This document shows, in pieces, positions 1 to 10,525 of a stretch of 64,000 nucleotides of DNA. Every line of letters starts with the position of its first letter. The stretch's first letter is position 1. Made by a program: the position numbers and the translations under genes. The notes beneath the pieces are model-generated. The model made no database searches and was not told where the DNA came from. It worked only from the letters and a program-made list of their open reading frames with translations. Origin of the DNA: Lumnitzera littorea (Eukaryota > Streptophyta > Magnoliopsida > Myrtales > Combretaceae); contig JAMXBB010000003.1 of the NCBI GenBank assembly GCA_024138015.1, forward strand, positions 37,846,806 through 37,910,805, read 5' to 3'.

Positions 1-559
1 TTGAGAATCACTCTCAATTAAACTACTCAAGTTTCATATAAACAGGGTAGATGTGTCCGTTTGAATTGCGTTTTTTCATTCTCATGTGTATGTCTATCCC
101 ATTTTAACACCATATAGGTTATTAGCTCCATAGTATATGTTAAATTTATGAGGATATGTATTACCCATAATGTAAACGTGTAGTTATCACTTAAAAGTTC
201 AAACAATGATAGCTGATAATTCTCGAAGGCAATGGAATTATACATTGTCATAGTTAAACTTTTCAACACAATAATGTAGATTGATGGCTAAAGAAAAAGA
301 AAACGAAAACGATTATGGCGATCATCAATGGAATATACACATACTATAATTCTTAATTTTAGGATAGTTAAGAGTAAAAAGCCATCACCCCAAGTGTGTT
401 ATGATATTTATTGATTTCAGCCAAGAGCATTTTGATTGATCCCTAGAGAAAAGAAAAATTTAACGAGCTATTGGAATTGATACAACTTTATGATATAACT
501 TGGACATTATTTACTTACTTACAATTTAGGTAAATTAAGAAAAAGTAAAAACGCAAATT
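1..559. other. Unassigned AT-rich left edge
   Basis: No open frame here resembles a known protein and no element ends are visible. If the minus-strand leader exon proposed at 1243-1352 is real, this stretch would be its intron or lie upstream of the coding exons off the left edge. I can assign nothing to it directly. Confidence 0.3.
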
Positions 560-882
560 TAAAGGGTCCCTAAAAGTGAATTTCTATCACACATGACACA
601 TGTATGCAGGAGGGAAATACGGCCGGGAGGACGAAGTGGGCTCCGCACCAGCCAAACAAAATTTCTTATTTATGGTGATGCGTCATATTTCCATTGACTA
701 CATGTGAGACCCCAAAAGCATAGAAAAGAAAGATAGAAAGCAATAAATCCCTCCTTGTCAGTGATGACTCATTGACGTGATTATTGCTGGATAAAAAACC
801 AATCCGTGGCGGTTTTCGTTCATCAACCTATCACATTAATACCCGTTCCTATCGCAAGAAAGATATGTTTGCTATGATCCGC

Positions 883-888
883 CACGTG
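883..888. promoter_or_regulatory. G-box CACGTG in GCCACGTGTA context
   Basis: A perfect CACGTG core inside GCCACGTGTA, the kind of site bound by plant bZIP and bHLH factors. It lies in a GC-richer, low-repeat stretch (about 560-960). Whether it acts on a gene to the left or right, or at all, cannot be told from the sequence. Confidence 0.35.
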
Positions 889-1242
889 TAAATAATAACA
901 AGATTTTTCATACGCATATGCCACGACCGAACAAGATATCGTGTGCTACCTCGTCTGAGGTGTTTGTTAAAGAGAAAATAAAAATTGCTTTGCACCAAGC
1001 CTTGCTTATCGTAAATCTAGTAATGAATTCACTATGACATAAAAATGTTTGTAAATTACTGCGACAATTAGGCATACACAATTATAAGGCACACAAAATT
1101 CAAGTAACATGCATAAAACGTAAAAAACGAACACTTTCAGCTTAAAGCAATCATAGAATTTTCCTAAAAAGCATCAATATCTTGACCAAGTGCATTTTCC
1201 AAGTCCGTAAGCATGTCATAAAGAAAGAGAGAGAGAACTTAC

Positions 1243-1352
1243 ACGGTTGCTGAGAGTCAGGATTGTTTCCGAGGAACCAGAAGAGAGAGAATTGTGGCTG
1301 ATCTACAAATCCACGTAGTGAGAGAAAACATTCACATGTAAGGAGGAAGATT
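1243..1352 (-). other. Candidate non-coding 5' leader exon with splice donor
   Basis: Read on the minus strand, a TATA-like run (1380-1388) is followed by about 100 bases of CT-rich leader with no ATG-led frame. The leader ends in an exact donor, exon end CCGT followed by GTAAGT (GTAAGT occupies 1242-1237). A CT-rich intron start follows. Many plant housekeeping and light- or ABA-responsive genes have a short non-coding first exon like this. No coding exon can be recognised further left, so the gene body would lie beyond position 1. This is inference: a TATA-like run and a donor can occur by chance in AT-rich DNA. Confidence 0.3.
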
Positions 1353-1378
1353 GGAAGGGTTTGGGGGGTTGGGGACAG

Positions 1379-1720
1379 AAATATATATTACGAGATGAAG
1401 GAGGGTCAGGTTGAAAAAACGGATGTGAAATTTAAAGCAATGCACAAGAGGTAGTAAAAATTTCATAAAAACTGATGAAGGGAAGGTGGAGCTAACGGTC
1501 AATCCTCCACGAGGTGTGGTTTGGTTGGAGCTCTGAATTCACGTTCCCTGCTGGTCACGTGACAACGACAGTCCCTTAGGCAGCAAGGCCAGAGTTTTCT
1601 TCATTGGTCGGCTCAAACATTTATAATACCAAATGGGCTGACAACTTGCCTTGACATTGGAGGGACAGCCACCCCACCAGCTACCGATGCCCTTTTAGTC
1701 TATCCAATGAGTTGTCAACG
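1379..1720 (-). promoter_or_regulatory. Candidate promoter, minus strand
   Basis: This stretch sits upstream of the candidate leader exon when read on the minus strand. It holds a TATA-like element at 1380-1388 and a perfect 10-bp palindrome GTCACGTGAC at 1554-1563, a strong G-box about 170 bases upstream of the TATA run. It is GC-richer than its surroundings and shows no transposon ends. The arrangement fits a G-box-regulated plant promoter, but no downstream coding sequence in the window confirms it. Confidence 0.32.
1554..1563. promoter_or_regulatory. Palindromic G-box GTCACGTGAC
   Basis: A perfect 10-bp palindrome containing CACGTG. The extended GTCACGTGAC form is typical of bZIP-preferred sites. 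It supports the minus-strand promoter reading of 1379-1720. Confidence 0.4.
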
Positions 1721-1800
1721 GTACCACTCGAAATTATGATCTTTGATGAATCCAACCATAAACCAAATAGAATTAATTTAAAGCAAATTAGAGAGTGTAG

Positions 1801-3325
1801 TTTTGTTCGCAATTTTATTTAGCAAATGTCTAAATGATTCACAATAAATTTTATTTTCAAATTGAACTGCTTTACTGAAAAGGGGAAAAAATTTATAATT
1901 TAAGTTGATTAACCTCAATAAATCTTTTTACTTTGCAATTTCATTGCATTTGCATCACATCTAAACTAATGGAACCCTAAAAATATATAACTTTCCTCCT
2001 TGATGAATAGAAAAACTAGACTTTATTAATAACGAGAGATTATAAACTGCTAGGAAGCCAAAAATTAACTTAGATACAGAAGGTGAGGAAATGTTCAAAT
2101 AGAACAAAAAGAAATGGTAAAAACTAAAAAGTAAAAGAAAATATAATTTGAATTACTCTTAAGATTGAATGAGTTCACTTCATTTGCCAAATTGTTTAAA
2201 GTAGTTTGATTCAATATGAGCTTATGGCCAAGCCATCAAATAATATTCCATATCAATTCCGCTTTAAATCAAATTGAATAATATTTTTCTATTCTATTTA
2301 TAGGCCCTCATACCATGTACCTCCTACCCAAGCTTAGTCAACCTACCTAAGGCTTTTGAGTAAAGGATAGGCAGGAATTGATGTACTTGATCCCTTAATT
2401 TCCTCCATTATGTACTCCATGCCAATTGTATATAAGGGAAGTCATGATCTCATGATTTACTTGCAGTATTCGATCATATCTTCCACGCCTCTAAACTAGA
2501 TATGAAGCCTTCAAGTAAGGAGTTGAAACCCTAATACTCAATTGCCACTCTATGTTGTTGAATCTCCTTTCTTTTATACCTTATGTTTATACTGTCTAAA
2601 GCTTCAAAATGTACACACTGGAAATACCTTTGGTGTTCTTAGCTCAAGTGCTCTCTTTTATAGGCCCCTAACCCTGATTAGTAGCTCCCTTCATATCAAT
2701 GTCTACCCTTGGAGGAAAAGTAGCATCTATATTTAGTGCCTATTAAGCAAACATACGAAACACATAAAATATACGTCAAACAATTGATAACGAAAACAAT
2801 GCTCAAACATAAAGCCCTAGAAATACCACAAGATATACTTATGCTTTACTTTTGCAATTGTGTTATCAATGACATGATTTTAGGACTTAGAAATGTTTTA
2901 AGCTATGTGGGGCTTAGTTTACATGTTAATGGACTTTAATTATTTGTTGAATGGACCTTAATACCTAATTTATGCATAAATGTAAAAGCTTGATAGAAAA
3001 TTGGATTAAAAATAATTAATGGTTGGACCTTCACACGAATTAACACATTAAATCCCTAAGCGACCCATGACCCATAAAATGTCTACTAAAAACCAATTTG
3101 CTTAACCGCATACTCAAATTATGTAAAATCCCTAAATAATACCGCTTAATTAATTCGCTTAAAAGGCATATGAGTTTAATGGGATTAAATACCTAATTTT
3201 TTTCCCCTTTTAGGCCCATAACCTATGTAGGCATAGGCTATATAGATAAATGTACTTGAATGCTAAAATTGACATAATTGAAAAAACTTAAATCACTTAA
3301 CTCATCTAATATGTAATCTGGTTGA
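1801..3325. other. Unassigned AT-rich intergenic DNA
   Basis: I see no protein homology and no clear element boundary. The short frames at 2542-2939 have no recognisable domains. The block at 2300-2720 has a TATA-like 'tatataagg' and is slightly GC-richer, so it could be an eroded LTR, but no partner copy or target duplication was found. Confidence 0.3.
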
Positions 3326-3836
3326 GAGATGTAATTGGACGGATCATTAAAGGGTACTCAATAAGCCAAGCTTGATAAAAGCCCCGTACGATATATTATC
3401 TTATATGGTTTAAGATCGAGTCTTAGGATTACAAAAAAACCAGATTAGAAACCCGGCATGGTAAAAAATATATACTAATAAAAATATTTAGTCTTAACTT
3501 ACATACTATGTACCCCTTACACAAATTCTATATTGTACAACACATTTGATTTTCAATTTTTATTATTTTATAAGTTAGTAAATGTGATCCTAATCATACT
3601 TAATTCTTTTCCACTCTACTATCTCCTTAATCTTATCTGAACCCTATAAAAACCTGCTTCTTAACTCTACAAAGATGGGTTTTTATGTAATTCAAAGGAC
3701 TTTATAAAGGTAAGTTTTGGAAATAGGAGGTAAAACACTATGGGATTTTCAAAGGGTACTAGAAAACGCCAGATCCTTTTGAGGCAAGTTCAGTTTTCAT
3801 AAAACCTGCCCTAAACTCACTCTGGTTACATCTCTA
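3326..3836 (+). mobile_element. MITE, hAT-like (family M1, copy 1)
   Basis: A non-coding unit of about 510 bases. Its ends are imperfect inverted repeats: GAGATGTAATTGG at the left, and a right end that reads TAGAGATGTAACC on the other strand. The interior matches the unit at 23067-23565 in the opposite orientation, for example the block from AAAGGGTAC to CTTGATAAAAGCC, and ACAAATTCTATA near the middle. The TAGAG-type terminus fits the YARNG end consensus of hAT elements. I could not find a matching 8-bp target duplication, so the superfamily is inferred. Confidence 0.5.
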
Positions 3837-4143
3837 ATAAGCCTTAAATTACATATGATAAAATATAACCACCAACCTAATAATGCTTCTTAATAGGCTT
3901 AAATCAAATCTCCAAAATTCTTAGGCTTGTTTGCCTCTAAAAGAGCCTTAAACCCATAACTTATCATATAATTGAACCTCAATTGAATAGAATCAGTAAT
4001 TGGTAAGAATTTACTAAATGGACAAAAACTCTAAGAACTAATTAAATATCTAGCAAATGTTAATGGGCCTAACTTTTAGTAACCTGGTTAGGCCTATTTC
4101 TCTTTAAGGTCCATATCCTTAGTGGGCCTTACTTAACCCTAAA
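3837..4143. other. Unassigned spacer
   Basis: AT-rich sequence between MITE copy 1 and the left edge of the tandem retroelement array. Phrases such as 'gggcctaac' recur, but nothing can be assigned. Confidence 0.3.
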
Positions 4144-4689
4144 CAAGTGCAGGGCTACAAAACTCCTTAGAGTTAGAAAATTTGCAACTCAAAAGGTGTG
4201 ATCATGGCCATGAACCATTATCATGTTTCAAGGCATACTCTTTTAATCTCAAAATTCACAAATTAATGAGATGTGCAATTTACGATCTAAGTTCATGACC
4301 ATGACACTCTTGGCATTCAATTTCTTCCTTCTTTTTCAATACGGTTGACATCCTTCGAGAGCATGAGCATGTTCTCATATGTGTACCTTCCTTTAAGCTT
4401 CAAAACTTCATCATTTCAACTCTAGATTACCCAAAACTTGTTGGAATTTGTACCCTTTTGTTCAAAATACCCTTCAAAAGCTTAAGGATTAAGGGAGCAA
4501 TATAAGTAATGAAGCAATTTAACTTGATGCAAATTAAAGAATTTTACTGTTGTTTATAACTAGATAATGAATTAGAATGATTTTATTAAATCTTAAAGGT
4601 TAAATAGTCTATTTGAGATCACCACATAGATGAAAAGAATAACAAAGAATGGATGTCATCTCACCAATAATGTGTTTGACTGGCCGAAT
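4144..4689 (+). repeat. Array block Q1 (3' part only)
   Basis: This matches the last part of Q2 (14540-15010) and Q3 (19745-20066). Shared landmarks are a ATCATGGCCATGA core, 'ggcattcaatttc' and 'cttcaaaacttcatcattt'. The upstream 1.2 kb of Q present in Q2 and Q3 is missing, so this unit is truncated at its left edge. Confidence 0.55.
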
Positions 4690-4734
4690 CACCTATGTAA
4701 TATAGTAGTATAGGAGTTTAGCACTTGATTTCTC

Positions 4735-5165
4735 TTCAACACTACATGCTACCCTCAAATAAACAACCAAATTGAAGTTGTGAACTGGACTTTAGGAATA
4801 TTATTTATAGACACTATGGGACAGACAATGAAAGATTGGAACTTGTGCTTATCCATTATGGAATTCCTTTATGATCGGTCCATCTATAGCATCACTGGTA
4901 AATCCTTTTTTGAGTTTGTGTATGGTTTCAATCCTACCATACCATTGGAAATGATAACAAACCCTTCATCAAAAGAAGTTAGCCAAAGTGGATTAGATAA
5001 GGCCATAGAGATCTAGATGATCCATGAACAAGTTTATGAGTAACTAATTCAACAAACTAACTAGTGTAGGGAATAGGACAGCTAAGAAAGGTGGTAACTA
5101 ATATTTCAACTAGGGGATCTAGTCTTTATACACTTGGAAAAAGACAGTTCATTGGAATCAACTAA
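4735..5165 (+). pseudogene. Ty3/Gypsy integrase C-terminal remnant (array block R1)
   Basis: In one frame from about 4747 the translation reads YPQ-NNQIEVVNWTLG, then MGQTMKDWNLCL, DRSIYSITGKSFFEFVYGF and PLEM. This is the end of a Gypsy integrase core, normally HPQTDGQTEVVNRTLG followed by the 'ydrs.hstgksPFevvYG' segment. A later stretch, GDLVFIHLEKD, is the usual start of the integrase tail. It keeps the third catalytic Glu of the DDE triad. Everything upstream (zinc finger and first two Asp) is absent and the tail stops abruptly at the LTR-like segment. The same deletion appears in R2, so it predates the duplication. Confidence 0.7.
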
Positions 5166-5178
5166 TATTAAAGACTGA

Positions 5179-5573
5179 TGTTGTATGGTTATCACTTATT
5201 GCATGCATAACTTATGTGAAGCTTAACTTGGCATCAACTTTGCATGAACATGTATAGATTTGCATAGAGTCCATGTAAAGTTGTCACCTTTGCATGCTAT
5301 TACACAGATTGCACAGACTTTTTATGTAGAGGACTTATTAAATTAATTAGATATTTTATTAGTATTATTTCATAGAAATCAGTCATTATTTATTAGTATT
5401 ATTATTATTTAGATCTAGTTAATGATAGGAACGCCTGCATAAATAGTTAGTCATTTCCTTTATTGCTTTTGGGGTATTCAAGGTCTTTCTTTTATCATTA
5501 GTTGCAAGAAATTATTTTAGTAAGTTTAGAGAATTATTAAAAAATCTTGTAGAAGTACTTTCTTTTCTTAATA
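5179..5573 (+). repeat. LTR-like segment R1
   Basis: It begins TGTTGTATGGTTATC directly after the integrase remnant and contains a TATA-like 'cataaatag' near 5440 followed by a T-rich stretch, as expected of a 3' LTR. It aligns with 16564-16985. Its right side is cut at GATCT by the block at 5579-9464 and resumes at 9470. Confidence 0.45.
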
Positions 5574-5578
5574 GATCT

Positions 5579-6395
5579 TAACTCACTGAAAATGTGAGTG
5601 TGAAACGACAAGTATGTCAGGTCGTAGAAGTGGTACAAACGTTGAGTCAAGGTGTATTTTACAGGGAGTTAGGTACTAAATACTAAATTATTTGAGTTTT
5701 TCCATAAGTTAAGCTATTGATAATTAAATAAAAGTGAGTAAAAACTAAATAATAAGATAAACACTAAACCAAATGTTTTAGCTGTATTACGAAGGTCCCA
5801 AGTTTAGGAGATAAAAAGGGATCAAATTGGGATATATAAATCTACTCTCATTTAAATCATGTAATGTTTTAAATTGATATTCGAAATTGACTAAAAGAGA
5901 TTTAACTAAACTCACTAGAACTCACTCACCTCTTGAAGTAATAAAATTCTAATTATAGCATAAATTTACTCGTTAAGGTAATTTATTTATAATTATCGGG
6001 TAAATAATAATTCGTTCACATTGAAATTATTATTTTAGTTAGAAATATGGTTTAAGCATATCCTCATGTCCCGAACTATTTTTCTAACTACATTAAATAT
6101 GTGAATTTATGAATTTAATTAAAAATCGTATATCTTTATGACTAGTTTTTTCAAAAAATCAAGCTATATTCAACATGAGTTATCGAAACTCTTCTGGATA
6201 TCTTATAACTCTATTTAGCTAAAAAGTAATGGCCAAGTGCTAAATAATTAGATGATGAACAAAATAGAAAAATACCTAAGTACTTAATATCGATATTAGA
6301 ATAATACACAAAACACATTAACTCATTAAATCCATCAATACAAAACCTAAATAAATTAAGTATAATATCACATCGCTAAACCCAAATGAATCAAG

Positions 6396-6428
<33 letters not shown>

Positions 6429-9400
6429 TTGAAATAACAAGGAAAAGAAAACATTTTGATTGGTATATTTAATTTCGAAACCTGATATAAAAAAGGCAAA
6501 TCTCGATTCATTTGAAACTTGGGGTGGTTCTCTAATAAGCTAGAACAAAATGATTTAGAATCATGAAATGAAACAAAATATAATTAAAATTAATGAAATG
6601 AAAATAAAGTTTCTGTTCATCATTAAACTAAACAAAAATTTAAAATCCTAAGCTGCTGGATGCTTATCATCCTTCTCTCCTTGCTGCTGTCTTCTGTTTT
6701 TCTTTTGTCTTCAACTCTCTCTCGACTTTGCTATTGTCCCCCTCTTCTATTGTAAACCTTCCACTCCTTTTTAACCGAATGGGCCCCTCTACTCTCTATT
6801 CAGCCCACCCTCTCGAATCTAATTCTCTAAACGATAACCTCTCTCGCATAGTTGCTGTCAGTGTGCCCTATTGCTTACGTGCGGCCTTACAAATTTGATG
6901 GAAGCAACATGGGCCACTAATAATTAATAACTTATTAATGGGCCCCTTAATAATACCAAAATTCTTCTTTGCTTCATTTCTATTATAGACTATTCTAAGT
7001 GCTGGGCTGCTGTTCCAAAAATAGTAACCGTTAATTTCCAAAATTATACACATGCACGTGATCTAAATTAAGCAGCCTATGTGATATCCGAATGGGATTG
7101 ACCAGGCCCTTGTCCGCTTCATATTTAAGCTTGTCTTGATTGTCAAATTCTGATTCAACGGCTATCCTTGTCTGCTATTGCTCTTAAAGGATTATGTTGC
7201 TGTTAATTAGTTTTGTCTTTAGATCAGGTCGGTACTTGATCCTTCTTGGTTAAGGTCTCGCTTATAGAACTCGAAATGAAGCTTCAGCTATTGTTGCTCG
7301 CGCTAGGACTTTACTGGTCTTCGAAGAAGCCCTGCTCCATATTGGCTAATCTTGGTTAGTTCTGAACTAGTTCTGTACGGCAACTTGGTAAGGTGGAGCT
7401 CTAGAGCTACCGGTCGTATGTGTACTCTGCTCTGAAACGTTGGAGCGTAAGGCATGGTATGCTATTAATCGATGGAGTTGCTACAGCTATTTAGAGTGAT
7501 CAAGTCTGCTGCAGATTTTGGGACGCAACTACTGCCATTTGATCGGTACCTGGTGGTTCTCCATATGAATTCCATGGATTAGCTGCTTTGAATGCTTCCA
7601 AGGTGTCAAATAATGTCAGTTGAACTGTTACTTGCTCTAGAAATGAACCCCTCAAGTGTGTACATTTGCACTTGGTCAGTTCAGTTCAATTGTGCTTCGC
7701 TGCTACGTGGTTTGCTTAGTACTTGGTTAGGTTGAATTTTAGCTGGGAGCTACTGTTGTATGGAGCTGTACGGGCTGCTGCTGTTTCAGGTCGTGTGAGC
7801 TACTGGCATGCCTGGTATGCTTGGATTTGGCTACTTTGATCTTACACAGCAGAGTTTGGCCGCTAAAAATCAAAGTACATGGCCTGCTGGTTGGTTTGTG
7901 GAGTGTTTTAGTTGCTTGGATTGGCACTCGAAGGATAGACTGCTAATCGCTGGTGCCTAGCAACTTGGTTCAGTCGTTACTCTGACCTTCAAGTGAGAAG
8001 CTCGAAGGTTCGATCTGTTAGGATGGAGATCATAGCTGCTAAATGAAGTGGAGCTCTCAGATTTCTCTATGGAGTTGCACGGGCTTTTGCAAGTATGCGT
8101 GGACAGCTGTTGCTCGTGTTAAGTGAAGAAGCTGCTGTTGTTTCTGTCATGGCTTGGAGTTTATTGTTGCAGGTTGCTCTGGAGTTGCCTTCGGTTTGGA
8201 AAGAAGCATGGGCTACTACTGATAACTTAAAGTAGATGCCTTGGCTACTGTCAACTTCAAGAGCCGCTGTAAAGTGAAGATACGCTCAGGTTCAGCTAGT
8301 TGCTCGACTAGGACCTGAGCATGCTCAGTTGTTGCCATGAAAGTCCCTGCTACGAACTTGCATTGGTTTCAGACTCACAATTAATGCTTATATATTTGCT
8401 GTCAAATGAACTAAAAGAGAGTACTTAAAGCCAACATGCACATCCGAAATAAGAACAAGTTGGTTTATTCATGAAGTTGTAAGATGGAACAAAAATAAAT
8501 AAACCGCTGTTGTTCAGATTTTATCAGATTGCAGCTCGGATGAGACTTTAATGTGCTACTGCACTTAGTTCACTGTGCAAGGGTCTTAAAAGGGAGCTTG
8601 GATTGAGGAACTGCTATTTCTTGAATTACTGCTGCTGATCATCTGGAGCATCTCTAATCATTCAACTACAGTTTGGAGCTCGTCTTTGGAGTCAGTTGCA
8701 TGCTGCTGTTATCTTAAATGCCAAACTGCTTTATTGTTGTTGGATTAGCTGCTGTATAAGGTTATGCGAGCTGTTGCAATTGAATTCCATGCCAAGCTTG
8801 CTGTTGTTACTTTGGCTTTGGTTCAAAGAACTCCACTTCAGCTTGGTTTTGAACTGTCTTGTGTAGTGGCTGCTGTAATTGCTGTTCTTCATAAAATTCT
8901 TGGCATCAACTCAATTCTTGACTGTCATGATCTTGAGTACTTTGAGAACCTCTTAAGCTTATTGTGTGTCGAACTAAGAATGAAGACCCTAGTAGCTATG
9001 TGTTGATGAAAGCTAATATGTTGCTCTTTGAATTCACAAATGGACTTTAATGTGCTCTGTTTGTTGATCAGCTATTGGTTGCGTCGTTTGGACATTTTCC
9101 TCCCATAATTTAGTTTACTATTGTAAGCTGATTGGTTTTGCTTCACTGCTGCAACTGCTTCATCAGATGCTACTGTTCTTACTGTTCACATGGTTATATT
9201 TTGTTATTGAGATTCCAATCACTGTTACATTTGATATATGATTGTGGTGCACAATTTGTAAGTGGTCCAAAAATAAGACACTTATAAACATATGCAAATT
9301 ATTTCAAGCCAATATTTGATCCTTTTTCACTATTTCTGTATTATGGTCCAAAAAGTATAGATTTTATTGATTTTCAAGTAAAATATACATAAAAAGCACC

Positions 9401-9464
9401 ATGAAATAGATAAATTTGCTGTATTTAAAAGAGGATAAATGTGTATGTTACACACTTATCAACA
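5579..9464 (-). mobile_element. Long solo-LTR-like insertion with GATCT target duplication
   Basis: A non-coding 3.9-kb block flanked by GATCT at 5574-5578 and 9465-9469. The uninterrupted counterpart in array copy 2 (about 16960-17000) shows that the flanks were once contiguous. On the minus strand it begins TGTTGATAAGTGTG, a typical TG start, and ends GAGTTA where CA is expected. A TATA-like 'ttaaaaagg' lies near 6770, leaving about 1.2 kb downstream of it. No gag or pol frame is visible. A single very long LTR (as in Tat/Ogre or Tekay lineages) or a LARD-like derivative would fit. The span 6650-9240 is unusually rich in GCTGCT/TGCTG words. Confidence 0.5.
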
Positions 9465-9469
9465 GATCT

Positions 9470-10525
9470 GTAAATATAATTGTAAAGAACGCTCTTTGAT
9501 TTAATTAATGGTGAGTCATATTAGCTAACTGCATCAAATCCTTGTTGAATTAATTAACTACGTATCGTATCAATTATTCGATTAAAATCTTATTTATTTC
9601 TAATTGTGAGTCATATCAATTAGAATTAAACAAATCCTGGTTTGATTTTGTTTATGATGTATAATATCTATAAATTAAACCATTAATATATTTTATTATA
9701 AATGTGCAAAACTTATTTATGAGAAAAACTTAAAAAAAAAATCATATATACACAAAATTCATAAAAATCCAATTTTTATCATTTTGTATTTTGTGTAAGA
9801 AACCCAGTGTCATACAACATACAAGAATCTTCTTATTTCAAATTAGTTTCTAAAAAGAAACGGATATAAGTTATTAGCTCGAGTAAATTGTCCTTTCAAA
9901 GTTTCGGAGAAGATCAATGGTAATGCATAGATGATTGAATCAATAATTCTTTACATTTCAAACTCAACACCCTACATCCTAAGGATGAGGCTCTTAAGAT
10001 TTGAGATTAATGATGGAATCTCTTATGAATTGGTTTAATGACAAGAGTAAGAGCTAAGACACTCAGCACTTTAGCTGAAAGAATTCTCTAAGGAGTAAGA
10101 TCAAGTTAGTTGAAACCATCCAATACCTGTTCATGGTCCATATGTGCTTCTTAGGTAGCCTTCATGTCGTCTACAAATTAGATGAAGAAGTCAAGATTGA
10201 AATGGATTCATTATCCTCACCACCCTATAATCTACAGCATCTGGAATAATAAGATTCAAGCCTACCCTTCCAATACCTGCTCGTGGTTGATACGTGCTCC
10301 TTAGGTAGCCTTCATGTCATCTACAAATTAGGTGAAGTAGTCAATATTGAAATGGATTCATTATCCTCACCATCCTATAATCTACAGCATCTGGAATAAT
10401 AAGATTCAAGCCCACCACTCGAATGGTTAGGGTTTATTGTTTACACGTTAGGCCATACCATCCATACCCTAAAAGGGTCACCACTTCTATTCAAATGGCA
10501 ATCATAAGGCATTCGGATGGGAGGC
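9470..10525 (+). repeat. Array block P1
   Basis: This continues block R1 after the 5579-9464 insertion is removed. It aligns with P2 (16986-18360) through 'gagtcatattagcta', 'gtgagtcatat-aattagaattaaaca', 'gtcatacaacata' and 'ccttaggtagccttcatg'. It is non-coding. It contains a 150-bp tandem duplication that P2 lacks. Confidence 0.6.
10120..10419 (+). repeat. 150-bp direct tandem duplication inside P1
   Basis: Two consecutive 150-bp units start at 10120 and 10270, each opening with CCAATACCTG. They share 'ggattcattatcctcacca' and 'ataatctacagcatctggaa'. P2 (18093-18245) carries a single unit, so the duplication arose in P1 after the two blocks diverged. Confidence 0.75.

Noticed and set aside
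7739..9006. Short frames in the GCTGCT-rich block
   Set aside because: They occur on both strands, are short and unrelated to known proteins, and follow the local base composition of the long LTR-like insertion.
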